Source of the DNA: Deltaproteobacteria bacterium RIFOXYA12_FULL_61_11
GTDB lineage: Bacteria > Bdellovibrionota_F > JAHFAK01 > YA12-FULL-61-11
Assembly (NCBI GenBank): GCA_001799195.1
Contig: MGSU01000068.1
Span: 1 to 15,047, forward strand
Length of the DNA stretch: 15,047 nt
Direction: 5' to 3'
The notes below the pieces were generated by a model, which was given only the letters and a program-made list of their open reading frames with translations, did no database searches and was not told the DNA's origin. The position numbers and the translations under genes were made by a program. Every line of letters starts with the position of its first letter. Position 1 is the stretch's first letter. Below are positions 7,564-14,528 of the stretch, one piece after another.

Positions 7564-8464
7564 ACGGTCCGACCGGATCCCTCTGGTCGTTGCGCTCAAA
7601 CGCAATGCCACACACGACGGACCGGGCATCAGGACCGTGGTCTTCTTCAAGGGCTGTCCCTTGACCTGTAGTTGGTGCCACAACCCCGAGATGATCGACC
7701 CACGGCCGCAGTTGATCCTGGATCAGGATCGTTGTCTCCGCTGCGGGGCTTGCGTGGGGATGTGTCCGCGCCGAGCGCTCGGGGAGGGACCTCTGCCGCG
7801 ACTTCTAGAGGAACGTTGTGACCACTGCGGACAGTGCGTAGAAGGCTGCCCGAGTGGAGCGCTGAGCCTGTTCGGACGTCCCTTGACGTGCGACGAGTTG
7901 CTGACCCGGGTGCTCACCGACACGGTGTTCTATGCCCACTCCGGTGGGGGAGTGACCGTCTCCGGCGGCGAAGCCACCCTGTTCCCCCAGTTCGTCGGGG
8001 AGTTCCTGCGCCGTTGCGGGCAGGCCGGACTCCATAGGACCTTGCAAACCTGCGGGCATTTCGGGTGGGCGGCGTTCGTCGAGCAGGTCTTGCCGCACCT
8101 CGAGCTGATCCAGTTCGATCTCAAACTGGTCGACGCGGCTCGACACCTGCGTGCCACGGGGCACAGCAACGCTTTGATCCTGCGCAATCTCCGCACCCTC
8201 TTGGCCGAGGCCAGAGAGAGAGTCGTCGTCCGCAGACCCTTGGTCCCGGGCATCAATTGCGATGAGGCCGACTTGGTGGCCACGGGCAGGTTGCTCACCG
8301 AACTCGGGGTCGAGGAGTTGGTGTTGCTGCGCTACCACCGGCTCTGGTCCTCCAAGGCCGCGCTCGTCGGTAGAACAGGGGATCCCGTTTCTCCCTCGCT
8401 ACTCCCACCGACCGACGAGGCCTTGGCCACCTGGTTGGCACCCCTCTCCTGGCGCTGGGGCTGA
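7547..8464 (+). CDS. Glycyl radical enzyme activating enzyme (radical SAM)
   Basis: This 305-residue protein uses S-adenosylmethionine and a [4Fe-4S] cluster to abstract hydrogen from the glycine of its partner enzyme. The radical-SAM motif is CPLTCSWC (Cys37, 41, 44), preceded by DGPGIRTVVFFKG (24-36). A ferredoxin-like insert has two further four-Cys sets: Cys63/66/69/73 and Cys91/94/97/101. The SAM-binding SGGEAT (139-144) and LQTCGHF follow. This three-cluster layout is typical of activases of the non-PFL glycyl radical enzymes. The start lies inside the end of the upstream gene (17-base overlap), implying translational coupling and identifying that enzyme as the substrate. Ala replaces the common Pro after SGGE, as also seen in some YjjW-type activases. 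Confidence 0.95.
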   Translation: MSSPAERSDRIPLVVALKRNATHDGPGIRTVVFFKGCPLTCSWCHNPEMIDPRPQLILDQDRCLRCGACVGMCPRRALGEGPLPRLLEERCDHCGQCVEGCPSGALSLFGRPLTCDELLTRVLTDTVFYAHSGGGVTVSGGEATLFPQFVGEFLRRCGQAGLHRTLQTCGHFGWAAFVEQVLPHLELIQFDLKLVDAARHLRATGHSNALILRNLRTLLAEARERVVVRRPLVPGINCDEADLVATGRLLTELGVEELVLLRYHRLWSSKAALVGRTGDPVSPSLLPPTDEALATWLAPLSWRWG

Positions 8465-8633
8465 AGCCCGAGGGAGCGTCGATCGTACGGTGGCCAAATG
8501 GCTCTGCTTCGCCATCCCAGCACCACGAGAACCCATTTACCTGAAGAAATCATAGGTACTTTTATTGGCATGGTTCGTGATAATCGGCGCCACCGGAGCT
8601 CTCGCTCGCGCCGAGAATAAGGAGGAAACAACC

Positions 8634-11237
8634 ATGTCACGCCAGCTTCCGTCCGTTTTCTTGTCCTTTCTTCTCCTCTCCCTGTTGTTTGTGGGCCAGG
8701 TAAATGCCCAATGGGACGATGACGACGACTGGGGTGACGACGACAGCGATTTCGGCGACGGTGAATTCGACGACGACTGGGGAGACGGCGACGAAGATTT
8801 CGGCGACGGTGATTTCGATGATGATGATTGGGAAGACGAGCCCGGCTACCAGGAAGGCTACAACGCCGGATACTCCGCCGGGCAGTCGACAGGGTATAGC
8901 ACCGGTTACAGCACTGGGGTCAGCGATGGTGCGAAGAACAGCTACAACACCGGTTACAACGCCGGGTACAGCGCCGGGTACGGCACAGGAAAGAACGAGG
9001 GTGCCACGGGCGGCTATGACAAGGGTTATGACGAGGGCTATGATGCCGGGATGGATGCCGGTGAGGCCGCAGGGGTAGCTGCCGGCAAGAATGACGGTTA
9101 TGCCTGGGGGTATGACGAGGGCTCCAAGGCGGCCTATGATACCGGCTACAAGGACGGCTACAAGACCGGTCGGACCGAGGGTGAGCAGTCAGGATACAAC
9201 AAGGGCTACAACGCCGGCTACGAGGTCGGTTACGGGGAAGGAACGCGCAGTACCTATCAGACGGCGTATGACAAGGGCTACAACGAGGGTTACGGCAAGG
9301 GTAAGACCAGCGGGTACGACGACGGGTACGACAAGGGTTATTCCGAAGGATCGACCGCGGCGCACAAGCAAGGCTACGACGCCGGCTATCTCGAGGGGTA
9401 TGCCAAGGGCACGGAAGACGGTGATGCCAAGTACGCCGAAGGCTATGGGAAAGGTCAGACCGATGGGTACAACTCCGGCTACAATAAAGGATATCAGCGA
9501 GGCAAGAACGAGGGCTATGCCCTGGGCTACGCCGAGGCAGAGGTTCGCGGACAGGAAGACGGTTACAACGCCGGATACGAGGTCGGGTTTGCCGAGGGCG
9601 AGGGTCTGACGTATGACGACGGGTTCCTCATCGGTTACCAAGAAGGCTATACCAAGGGCTACGAGCGTGGCAAGGTCGACGGGACGGCCTCAGGGCTCGA
9701 GGCTGGACAGGAAGAAGGTCATCAGGTAGGCCTGGATGGCGATTTCACCGAGATTCATGACCAGAACTTCAACGAAGGTCGCGATCTCGCGGCAAAAGAC
9801 CGCTATGATTCGGGTTTCCAAAAAGGCTACGAAGAAGGCTACCGCAAGGCGTTGACCGAGAGCGGTATGACCGATGAAGAGGTCACCGCGGCGCTGGAAG
9901 AGCAGGAGAAGAAGGGCCTGTGCGGCAGCCTCACCGCTTCCGAGGGGCAGGGCTGGTACTTAGCGTTGTTCCTGGTCACCCTGCTCGCCCTGGTCGGTTT
10001 GCGTGCTGGCAGGCGCCCCATCCTCCTGGCCGGGCTGTTCCTCACCCTGGCCTTGCCCCGAGTCGAGGCCCAGACCTATGACGATGGATATGACGAGGGA
10101 TACGACGACGGCTACGACAGCGGTTACGACAGCGGCTATGCTGCCGGCGTGGGCACGGGGTCGACCGGTCAGTACAACTCAGGCTATAACACCGGCTACG
10201 ATGAGGGCTATACCAAGGGCTGGAACGAGGGATCGGCCGGGCAGTATGAGCGCGGCTATACGACCGGTTACAACGCAGGGTACGAGCTGGCCCAGGATGC
10301 GGGGTACGAGAAGGGCTACAACAACGGTTACGAACAAGGGTACGAACAGGGCTACACCGCCTCGTACAACAGCGGTTACCAGGCCGGTTACACCAAGGGT
10401 TTCGGTGAGGGCGAGCAGGCCCGTTACCAGTCCGGCTACAACGACGGCCTGACCGCCGGACGCACCGACGGACGGGTTGCCGGGACCGATCAGGGCTATC
10501 AGGACGGGTATGCCTCGGGCCAGGACAAGGGCTACCAAGACGGCTACGCGGGCGGCTATAAAACCGGCAAGGCACAGAACTTCAAAGATTATTACAACCA
10601 AGGCAGGGGTGAGGGCTACGGTGCGGGTTATGCCCAGGCGCTGAAGGATCGCTATGACCAAGGCTATCGCGACGGTCACGTCGTCGGGGCCCAGGCCGGC
10701 GATCCGGTCGGCTATGCCAAGGGGTACGAGGACGGTTATGCCCTCGGCCAGGACGAGGGATACCAGGCCGGGTACCAGAAGGTCTACGAGACGGGGCGCA
10801 CCGAGGGTTTCCGCGTCGCCGCCGGCGAGGATTACTTCCAGGGCATCGACGAGGGCAGGGTCCAAGGCGAAGCAGAGGGTTACACGGCCGGCTCGGCCGA
10901 GGGGTACGACCTCGGGTACCAGCAGGGTTTCGAGCTGGGTCTCACTGCCGGGACCGACGAGGGCAGCGCCGCTGCCGCCGCTGAAGGTCTGGCCGAGGGA
11001 CGCGCCGAGGGCAACAGCGCGGTGCACGAACAAGAGGGCTACGAAGCCGGTCTGACGGATGGCTACAAAGCAGGGCAGGCCGAGGCCGAGAATCGCAAGA
11101 CCAGCCTCGCCCAGGCAGAAGAAGAGCACAAGGGGGCCTGTGGTTCCCTCAGGAGCGAGGCCGAGGGTCTACCCATGGCGATTGTGCTCCTGCTCACCTT
11201 CGCTCTCCTGCTCCGCCGTCGCGGTGCAGTGGCCTGA
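8634..11237 (+). CDS. Giant Tyr-x-x-Gly repeat protein: two anchored surface proteins fused in frame
   Basis: This encodes 867 residues. The ATG at 8634 follows AAGGAGG by eight bases and opens a clear signal peptide (FLSFLLLSLLFVGQVNA, cleavage after Ala25), so upstream in-frame starts are rejected. Half 1: an Asp-rich segment (26-70), then about 85 tetrads of Y-x-x-G type (71 to about 407), an acidic linker, CGSL at Cys430, a transmembrane stretch from Trp441 to Leu456 and RAGRR. Half 2 follows at once: a signal-peptide-like hydrophobic run and PRVEA (463-479), then a second set of about 85 tetrads (482 to about 817), CGSL at Cys836, a transmembrane helix and RRR at the C-terminus. Both halves share repeat type and tail design, so a fused tandem duplication is the best reading. 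The regular GxxxG spacing predicts long helices with glycine-mediated packing, as in FliH or Yae1-type repeats (inference). Function is unknown; a surface stalk is possible. Confidence 0.85.
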   Translation: MSRQLPSVFLSFLLLSLLFVGQVNAQWDDDDDWGDDDSDFGDGEFDDDWGDGDEDFGDGDFDDDDWEDEPGYQEGYNAGYSAGQSTGYSTGYSTGVSDGAKNSYNTGYNAGYSAGYGTGKNEGATGGYDKGYDEGYDAGMDAGEAAGVAAGKNDGYAWGYDEGSKAAYDTGYKDGYKTGRTEGEQSGYNKGYNAGYEVGYGEGTRSTYQTAYDKGYNEGYGKGKTSGYDDGYDKGYSEGSTAAHKQGYDAGYLEGYAKGTEDGDAKYAEGYGKGQTDGYNSGYNKGYQRGKNEGYALGYAEAEVRGQEDGYNAGYEVGFAEGEGLTYDDGFLIGYQEGYTKGYERGKVDGTASGLEAGQEEGHQVGLDGDFTEIHDQNFNEGRDLAAKDRYDSGFQKGYEEGYRKALTESGMTDEEVTAALEEQEKKGLCGSLTASEGQGWYLALFLVTLLALVGLRAGRRPILLAGLFLTLALPRVEAQTYDDGYDEGYDDGYDSGYDSGYAAGVGTGSTGQYNSGYNTGYDEGYTKGWNEGSAGQYERGYTTGYNAGYELAQDAGYEKGYNNGYEQGYEQGYTASYNSGYQAGYTKGFGEGEQARYQSGYNDGLTAGRTDGRVAGTDQGYQDGYASGQDKGYQDGYAGGYKTGKAQNFKDYYNQGRGEGYGAGYAQALKDRYDQGYRDGHVVGAQAGDPVGYAKGYEDGYALGQDEGYQAGYQKVYETGRTEGFRVAAGEDYFQGIDEGRVQGEAEGYTAGSAEGYDLGYQQGFELGLTAGTDEGSAAAAAEGLAEGRAEGNSAVHEQEGYEAGLTDGYKAGQAEAENRKTSLAQAEEEHKGACGSLRSEAEGLPMAIVLLLTFALLLRRRGAVA
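8844..9852 (+). repeat. YxxG tetrad repeat array, first half
   Basis: This codes about 85 four-residue units with Gly at position 4 and mostly Tyr at position 1, for example YNAG, YDKG, YDEG, YKDG. The register is kept over almost the whole array, with a single slip near DAKYAEG. A 20-residue (60-base) higher-order unit is visible for several copies in the middle, starting at YDTGYKDGYKTG, YNKGYNAGYEVG, YQTAYDKGYNEG, YDDGYDKGYSEG and YDAGYLEGYAKG. The other positions are rich in Asp, Glu, Lys, Asn and Ala. Confidence 0.9.
9921..10070 (+). other. Internal anchor / signal-peptide junction of the repeat protein
   Basis: Read in frame, this segment encodes CGSLTASEGQG, a hydrophobic run WYLALFLVTLLALVGL, the basic motif RAGRR, a second hydrophobic run ILLAGLFLTLAL and PRVEA followed by Gln480. 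The first part matches the end of the whole protein (CGSL, hydrophobic run, RRR). The second part has the n-, h- and c-regions of a signal peptide, with the basic motif shared by both. A TTG at 9999 could serve as a separate start for the second half, but no ribosome site is visible before it and there is no stop codon. It could equally be a re-entrant transmembrane hairpin with the basic loop in the cytoplasm. Confidence 0.7.
10077..11087 (+). repeat. YxxG tetrad repeat array, second half
   Basis: This codes a further 85 or so tetrads (YDDG, YDEG, YNSG, YQAG, YEDG) in nearly unbroken four-residue register, with one extra residue near HEQEGYEAG. Compared with the first half there are more Gln and Arg and the final third is more degenerate (LTAG, RAEG, SAAA). 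There is no counterpart of the Asp-rich segment that starts the first half. The two arrays are alike in design but not copies at the base level, so the duplication is not recent. Confidence 0.88.
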
Positions 11238-11334
11238 AGATCGTTCCGATCGTCCCCTGCGGGTGCGTTCCTCTTCCCTCTGAAAGCCCTCGGTACCTTC
11301 GCAGAGAACTCGGGCCGAGTTGCCGTATCGGCTA

Positions 11335-12513
11335 CTATCTTGTATTTGGCCTGAACACGACTTGCCGCTCCCCCTCGGTGGGCAGGCAGGGCTCCTGCTC
11401 GGGGTCGGGCAGGCTGGTTACCACGAAGGCGGCCGGGAGGTCCTCCCAGTGCCGCAAGTCGGGTTTGACCGTGTAGGCGCCGACATCGTCGGCCTTGCCT
11501 AGCAGGAACAGGCCGCCCTCGAGAGAGAGTCGGCAGAGGTACCCGTCGACATCGGCCGCGAGGTCCGCGGCGCAACCCCCGACCGCCAGGCTCGCGCCCG
11601 TGGCCGCTGCCGCGATGCCGTAGACGAGGCCGATCGGGAGGCGGATCCAGCTCTTGAGGTTGACCAGGGGATGGTAGCGCTTGCTGTGCCGGATCCCAAT
11701 CTTGTGGAACCAACTCCTCGTGGTGAGGCGGAAACCCGTCTCGGAGACGCAGGTACTGGGGTAGGGCTGTTTCGGTCGGATGCGGAAGTAGCCCTGCCGT
11801 TGGTCGAGCAGGGTCAGCGACCACTCGACCTCGGGGAAGCGGCCAAGGCCGAGGATGGTCCATGAGGGACTCGGCGCCCCCTGATCGATGGCTTCGAGCT
11901 GCGAGGTGGCGTACGCGGTCAGCGGCTCTTCCCGGCGGTCGTTCAGGGTATAGGCGAGCCAGAGGGGGCGGGTGTTGTCCCGGTGCCTTTCGAGGTCTTC
12001 CCGTAGCGCCGCCTGCAGCAGGAGGTTGAGCGGATCGACCCCCTGGTTGTAGATCAGGGCGCCGCTCTCGGTGTAGCAGCGGTTGAGCTGCACGACCGCT
12101 TCCTCGACGCGGCCGGTGTGGTAATAGGCCAGGGCCAGGAGCAGCGCCAGGTACTCGCGTTCGTAGCTCTCCAGGACGTAGTCGGTGACCGAGCCCTCTG
12201 GGATGAAGAGTTCCGCCGTCTCGGCCAGGATTCGGTAGGTCTTGTGCCGGTATTCGTCCTGGATGCGGGAACCCAGGGCGAGGACATACTCGTGGCAGCC
12301 AAAGGCCGAGAGGCGGGAGAGGCGGTTGAGGGTGCGCAAGCGGTGCTTGGGATTGGCACCTTCGGCTTCCTTCCGGCACAGGGCCTCGTGGATTTCGGGA
12401 GGGGGCGGGCTGTTGGATTTGTGCTGCCCGCAAGCCAGGACCAGCAGCAGTCCGACACCGGCGAGCCGGACGCTGAGAGGAGAGTATCGCGGCAGGGGGG
12501 GGGGGGAACTCAT
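11335..12513 (-). CDS. Lipoprotein with TPR-like helices and a poly-C tract at its start
   Basis: This encodes 392 residues from ATG 12513. The N-terminus has a lipobox LVLAC (Cys28) after SPLSVRLAGVGLL, so export and lipidation are expected. Residues about 115-160 (YLALLLALAYYHTGRVEEAV) look like a tetratricopeptide-type helical hairpin. A Gly/Ala-rich hydrophobic stretch lies near 290-325 (IGLVYGIAAAATGASLAVGG) and may be membrane-associated. It recalls uncharacterised TPR-bearing lipoproteins of the COG3014 sort, but I am not sure of this. The start codon has no good ribosome site and is followed by a run of 12 C (12495-12506) coding TCC CCC CCC CCC C; a change in run length would shift the frame before the signal peptide. 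It is convergent with the repeat-protein gene and divergent from the esterase gene. Confidence 0.78.
   Translation of the reverse strand: MSSPPPLPRYSPLSVRLAGVGLLLVLACGQHKSNSPPPPEIHEALCRKEAEGANPKHRLRTLNRLSRLSAFGCHEYVLALGSRIQDEYRHKTYRILAETAELFIPEGSVTDYVLESYEREYLALLLALAYYHTGRVEEAVVQLNRCYTESGALIYNQGVDPLNLLLQAALREDLERHRDNTRPLWLAYTLNDRREEPLTAYATSQLEAIDQGAPSPSWTILGLGRFPEVEWSLTLLDQRQGYFRIRPKQPYPSTCVSETGFRLTTRSWFHKIGIRHSKRYHPLVNLKSWIRLPIGLVYGIAAAATGASLAVGGCAADLAADVDGYLCRLSLEGGLFLLGKADDVGAYTVKPDLRHWEDLPAAFVVTSLPDPEQEPCLPTEGERQVVFRPNTR
12495..12506. repeat. Homopolymer of 12 G/C inside codons 3-7
   Basis: There are twelve consecutive G on the plus strand, hence twelve C in the minus-strand lipoprotein gene. 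It is the longest mononucleotide run I noticed in the window. It lies between the start codon and the lipobox, where slipped-strand changes of one or two bases would abolish or restore the protein. At the present length the frame is ON. It may also be a sequencing-error hotspot. Confidence 0.85.
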
Positions 12514-12682
12514 GAGGTCAGTGGGGAGAGGTCAATCTCCGGCTATCGTAGCCGCCCTTCACCGAGGTGTCCATGCCCGGCCTTTCGTCGCGACATTGAC
12601 CTCTGCTCGCCCGCGTGCTAAGGAAGTCCCCGATGGGTGGAAAAAACCTACCCGGGTAACGGACCGTTTCGAGGAGGGGAAC

Positions 12683-13627
12683 ATGAGGGCGATCATCCTT
12701 GGTGGCTTAGCGGCTTGTGCGCTCTGCGCCCAGCTCTGGGCAGGCGTGATCGAGGTGACCCACCACAGCGACGCCCTCGGCCGGGAGCGCAACCTCTCGG
12801 TCTATGTACCGCCGGGCTATGACGGCAGCGGAGCCTATCCCACGGTGTACCTGTTGCACGGGTACGCTGCCGAGACCAACAATGCCTACTGGGAGAAGAA
12901 GTACGCTATCGGCAAGGTCCTCGACGAGCTGATCGCGACGGGCCGTATTCGTCCGTTCGTGGTAGTGATGCCCGATTCCTCGATGCGCTGGAAGGCCTCG
13001 GGGTATACCTTCTGCGGATCGTTCTACGTCAACACCGTGGCCGGTCGCTACGAAGATTATGTGATGGAGGACGTGATCGAGTACGTCGAGCAGCACTTTG
13101 CCGTGTCACCCGATCCCGCCCGTCGCGCGGTCATGGGCCACAGCATGGGCGGCCTGGGTGCTCTCCATTATGCGATGAAATACGGGAAGTCGCGTTTCGG
13201 CGCGGTCGTGGCCCACAGCGGTCCGACCCTGTACCCCCTGATCAAACACCTCCAGCCCCTCTTCAACCGCGCTTTCACCGACGGGCATGTCGTTTCAAAG
13301 CTCGTGATCAAAGTGTTCGGCCTCCTGGGGATCTCGCCGGCCGAAGTTGTCGACTTTCCCGGCGAGGATGCGCTGGAGGCGGAGTTCTCGGCCCAGCGGA
13401 GCGGCGGACCCGAGGTGCGCTGGGACAACCTCCGCGGGCTCTACGTGTACCTGAGCTGCGGCGACAAGGACGAGAAGCACATGTATCCGTTGAACAAACT
13501 CTTCGTCGGACAGCTCTCGAAGCGGCGCATCGACCACACCTTCGTGTCCTACGAAGGCGATCACGATAACCGGCTCCTCGAGATGATCAAGGATTCCTTC
13601 ACCCGCCTCGGTGCTGCACTTCCCTAA
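12683..13627 (+). CDS. Secreted esterase of the alpha/beta-hydrolase (esterase D / antigen 85-like) family
   Basis: This encodes 314 residues. The ATG at 12683 has GAGGAGGGG just upstream; the reading frame stays open further left, but the signal peptide (IILGGLAACALCAQLWA, cleavage after Ala20) fixes this start. The putative-esterase fold is shown by RNLSVYVPPGYDG (36-48), YPTVYLLHGY (52-61), VVVMPDSS (93-100), the nucleophile elbow MGHSMGG (Ser154, residues 151-157), Asp261 or Asp263 as acid in CGDKDEKH, and His294 in EGDHDN. It probably hydrolyses short acyl esters in the periplasm or outside the cell. The length is normal for the family. TTGACC at 12596-12601 could be a -35 box, but the -10 is poor. 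No partner gene follows. Confidence 0.88.
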   Translation: MRAIILGGLAACALCAQLWAGVIEVTHHSDALGRERNLSVYVPPGYDGSGAYPTVYLLHGYAAETNNAYWEKKYAIGKVLDELIATGRIRPFVVVMPDSSMRWKASGYTFCGSFYVNTVAGRYEDYVMEDVIEYVEQHFAVSPDPARRAVMGHSMGGLGALHYAMKYGKSRFGAVVAHSGPTLYPLIKHLQPLFNRAFTDGHVVSKLVIKVFGLLGISPAEVVDFPGEDALEAEFSAQRSGGPEVRWDNLRGLYVYLSCGDKDEKHMYPLNKLFVGQLSKRRIDHTFVSYEGDHDNRLLEMIKDSFTRLGAALP

Positions 13628-13668
13628 CCGCGATACTCCCGCTGGTTCCCCTTTCCCTCAGCCCTTGA

Positions 13669-13974
13669 GCGACAGTTCGACTTCCGAGGGACGGAGATCG
13701 TCCCCGTTCCGCCGCCCGTGCGCTCACGTTCCGAATCGGCAATCTTGCGGTGGAACTCGAGCAGGACGGCGAAGTGGTCGAACGCCTCGAAGAACGCCGC
13801 GCTCACTTCAATCTGACGAGCCTGATCAGCCGCCCGGTCGACAGCAAGTTATCACCGTCCGACCAGACCGAGTAATGGAAGAGCTTCGGCGGGTTCCAAC
13901 TCGACCGCACCATCACCGCGTTGACGCTGCGTTTCCGGGGTTTTTCCCGACGCATCCTGGTGACCGAGGAGTGA
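13669..13974 (+). pseudogene. Interrupted ORF remnant of unknown family
   Basis: One plus-strand frame runs from the TGA at 13666-13668 to a TGA at 13972-13974 with a single internal stop, TAA at 13873-13875. Codons on both sides of the TAA have the high third-position GC of real genes here. Readable segments are ALTFRIGNLAVELEQDGEVV, RRAHFNLTSLISRPVDS before the stop, and FGGFQLDRTITALTLRFRGF after it. There is no ATG with a ribosome site, so the 5' end also seems lost. I do not recognise the family. It could instead be a fortuitous open frame in GC-rich DNA. Confidence 0.4.
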
Positions 13975-13994
13975 GTTCCCGCCGGTCATAGGAA

Positions 13995-14275
13995 TTATCC
14001 GTACTCCAACCAGAGCATTTCCAGAAAATCTTCGAAGGGCCAATACTCGAGTTCATCAGCATTGCGGCGCAGGGGGTCACGGCTGAGCAGGATGAGGCGG
14101 CCGGGAAAACCCTCCTCCCTGATTTTCAAGAGCCCCCGTCCGTCCTTACGGTCGGTCTTTTTCGACGACCTCGCACCGCGGCAAGACCATCACCGTGCTG
14201 AGGGGGGGAAGCCAGGGCGGCGGTGGATTGGGCCACGAATTCGGGAGGATCAATCGCCAGGGTTGGCAGGAACAC
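13995..14275 (-). pseudogene. Third small gene of the overlapping cassette, frameshifted
   Basis: Two coding-like segments in different frames join into one product. From GTG 14275 the frame reads FLPTLAIDPPEFVAQ and GDGLAAVRGRRK. After a run of five A (minus strand; T5 at 14158-14162) the neighbouring frame continues KTDRKDGRGLLKIREEGFP, RLILLSRDPLRRNADELEYW and FEDFLEMLWLEYG, then stops at 13995-13997. Adding one A would restore a single frame of 93 codons. The start overlaps the end of the DUF2283 gene by 26 bases, so it belongs to the same transcription unit. I do not recognise the family. It may be a recent mutation, an assembly error or programmed slippage. Confidence 0.5.
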
Positions 14276-14528
14276 ACCCTTCCGTCAGAATTCCAGGGTC
14301 GTTGCGCGGGAAGTGGCCTTTGAGCGGGATCTCGAAAAGGTCTTTGCGGAGGAGGCGTGAGGAGAAGAAGAGCACCTCGAGGTTCTCGAGGGCGTCGGTC
14401 GTGGGGTTGTAACGCGCGATGACGTCGTCGCCTACCTCGCGGGATTCTTGCTCGGCATAGGGGGGGCAGAGGTCGATATGAAGAATATCGACTTCGCGGT
14501 CATAAGTGAACTTCAAGCTCGGCTCCAT
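14250..14528 (-). CDS. DUF2283 family protein, putative antitoxin
   Basis: This encodes 92 residues from ATG 14528, which follows AAGGAG by eight bases; the longer in-frame start inside the upstream gene is less likely. The sequence has the DUF2283 pattern: LKFTYDREVDILHIDL (5-20), a Glu-rich segment, VGDDVIARYNP (32-42) and LENLEVLFFSSRLL (47-60). DUF2283 proteins are small beta-rich proteins often found beside small nuclease-like genes, and an antitoxin role is commonly suggested rather than proven. It overlaps the upstream gene by 16 bases, so the two are translationally coupled. The C-terminal 20 residues beyond IPLKGHF look like an extension. Confidence 0.8.
   Translation of the reverse strand: MEPSLKFTYDREVDILHIDLCPPYAEQESREVGDDVIARYNPTTDALENLEVLFFSSRLLRKDLFEIPLKGHFPRNDPGILTEGCVPANPGD

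Noticed and set aside
8556-8584. Promoter candidate before the repeat-protein gene (GATAAT at 8579-8584; also a TGGCA motif that suggests sigma54)
   Set aside because: No acceptable -35 lies 16-18 bases upstream, and the sigma54 spacing and GC element are missing.
8844-11087. Direct repeats that could suggest a CRISPR or tandem satellite
   Set aside because: The periodicity is 12 bases, in frame and degenerate at third positions, so it is protein-coding repeat selection. There is no repeat-spacer structure.
10179-11129. A 316-codon minus-strand frame with many hydrophobic residues
   Set aside because: The hydrophobic pattern is the mirror of the YxxG repeats on the plus strand, and no start site or membrane-protein logic supports it.
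11307-11321. Small hairpin AACTCG-GGC-CGAGTT between the convergent genes
   Set aside because: The stem is only six base pairs with a three-base loop and no T-tract. It is too weak to call a terminator.
11063-12433. A 456-codon minus-strand frame in another register across the lipoprotein gene
   Set aside because: It is rich in Pro/Arg/Gly/Ala as expected of an off-frame reading. The lipobox-bearing frame ending at 11335 is the coherent one.
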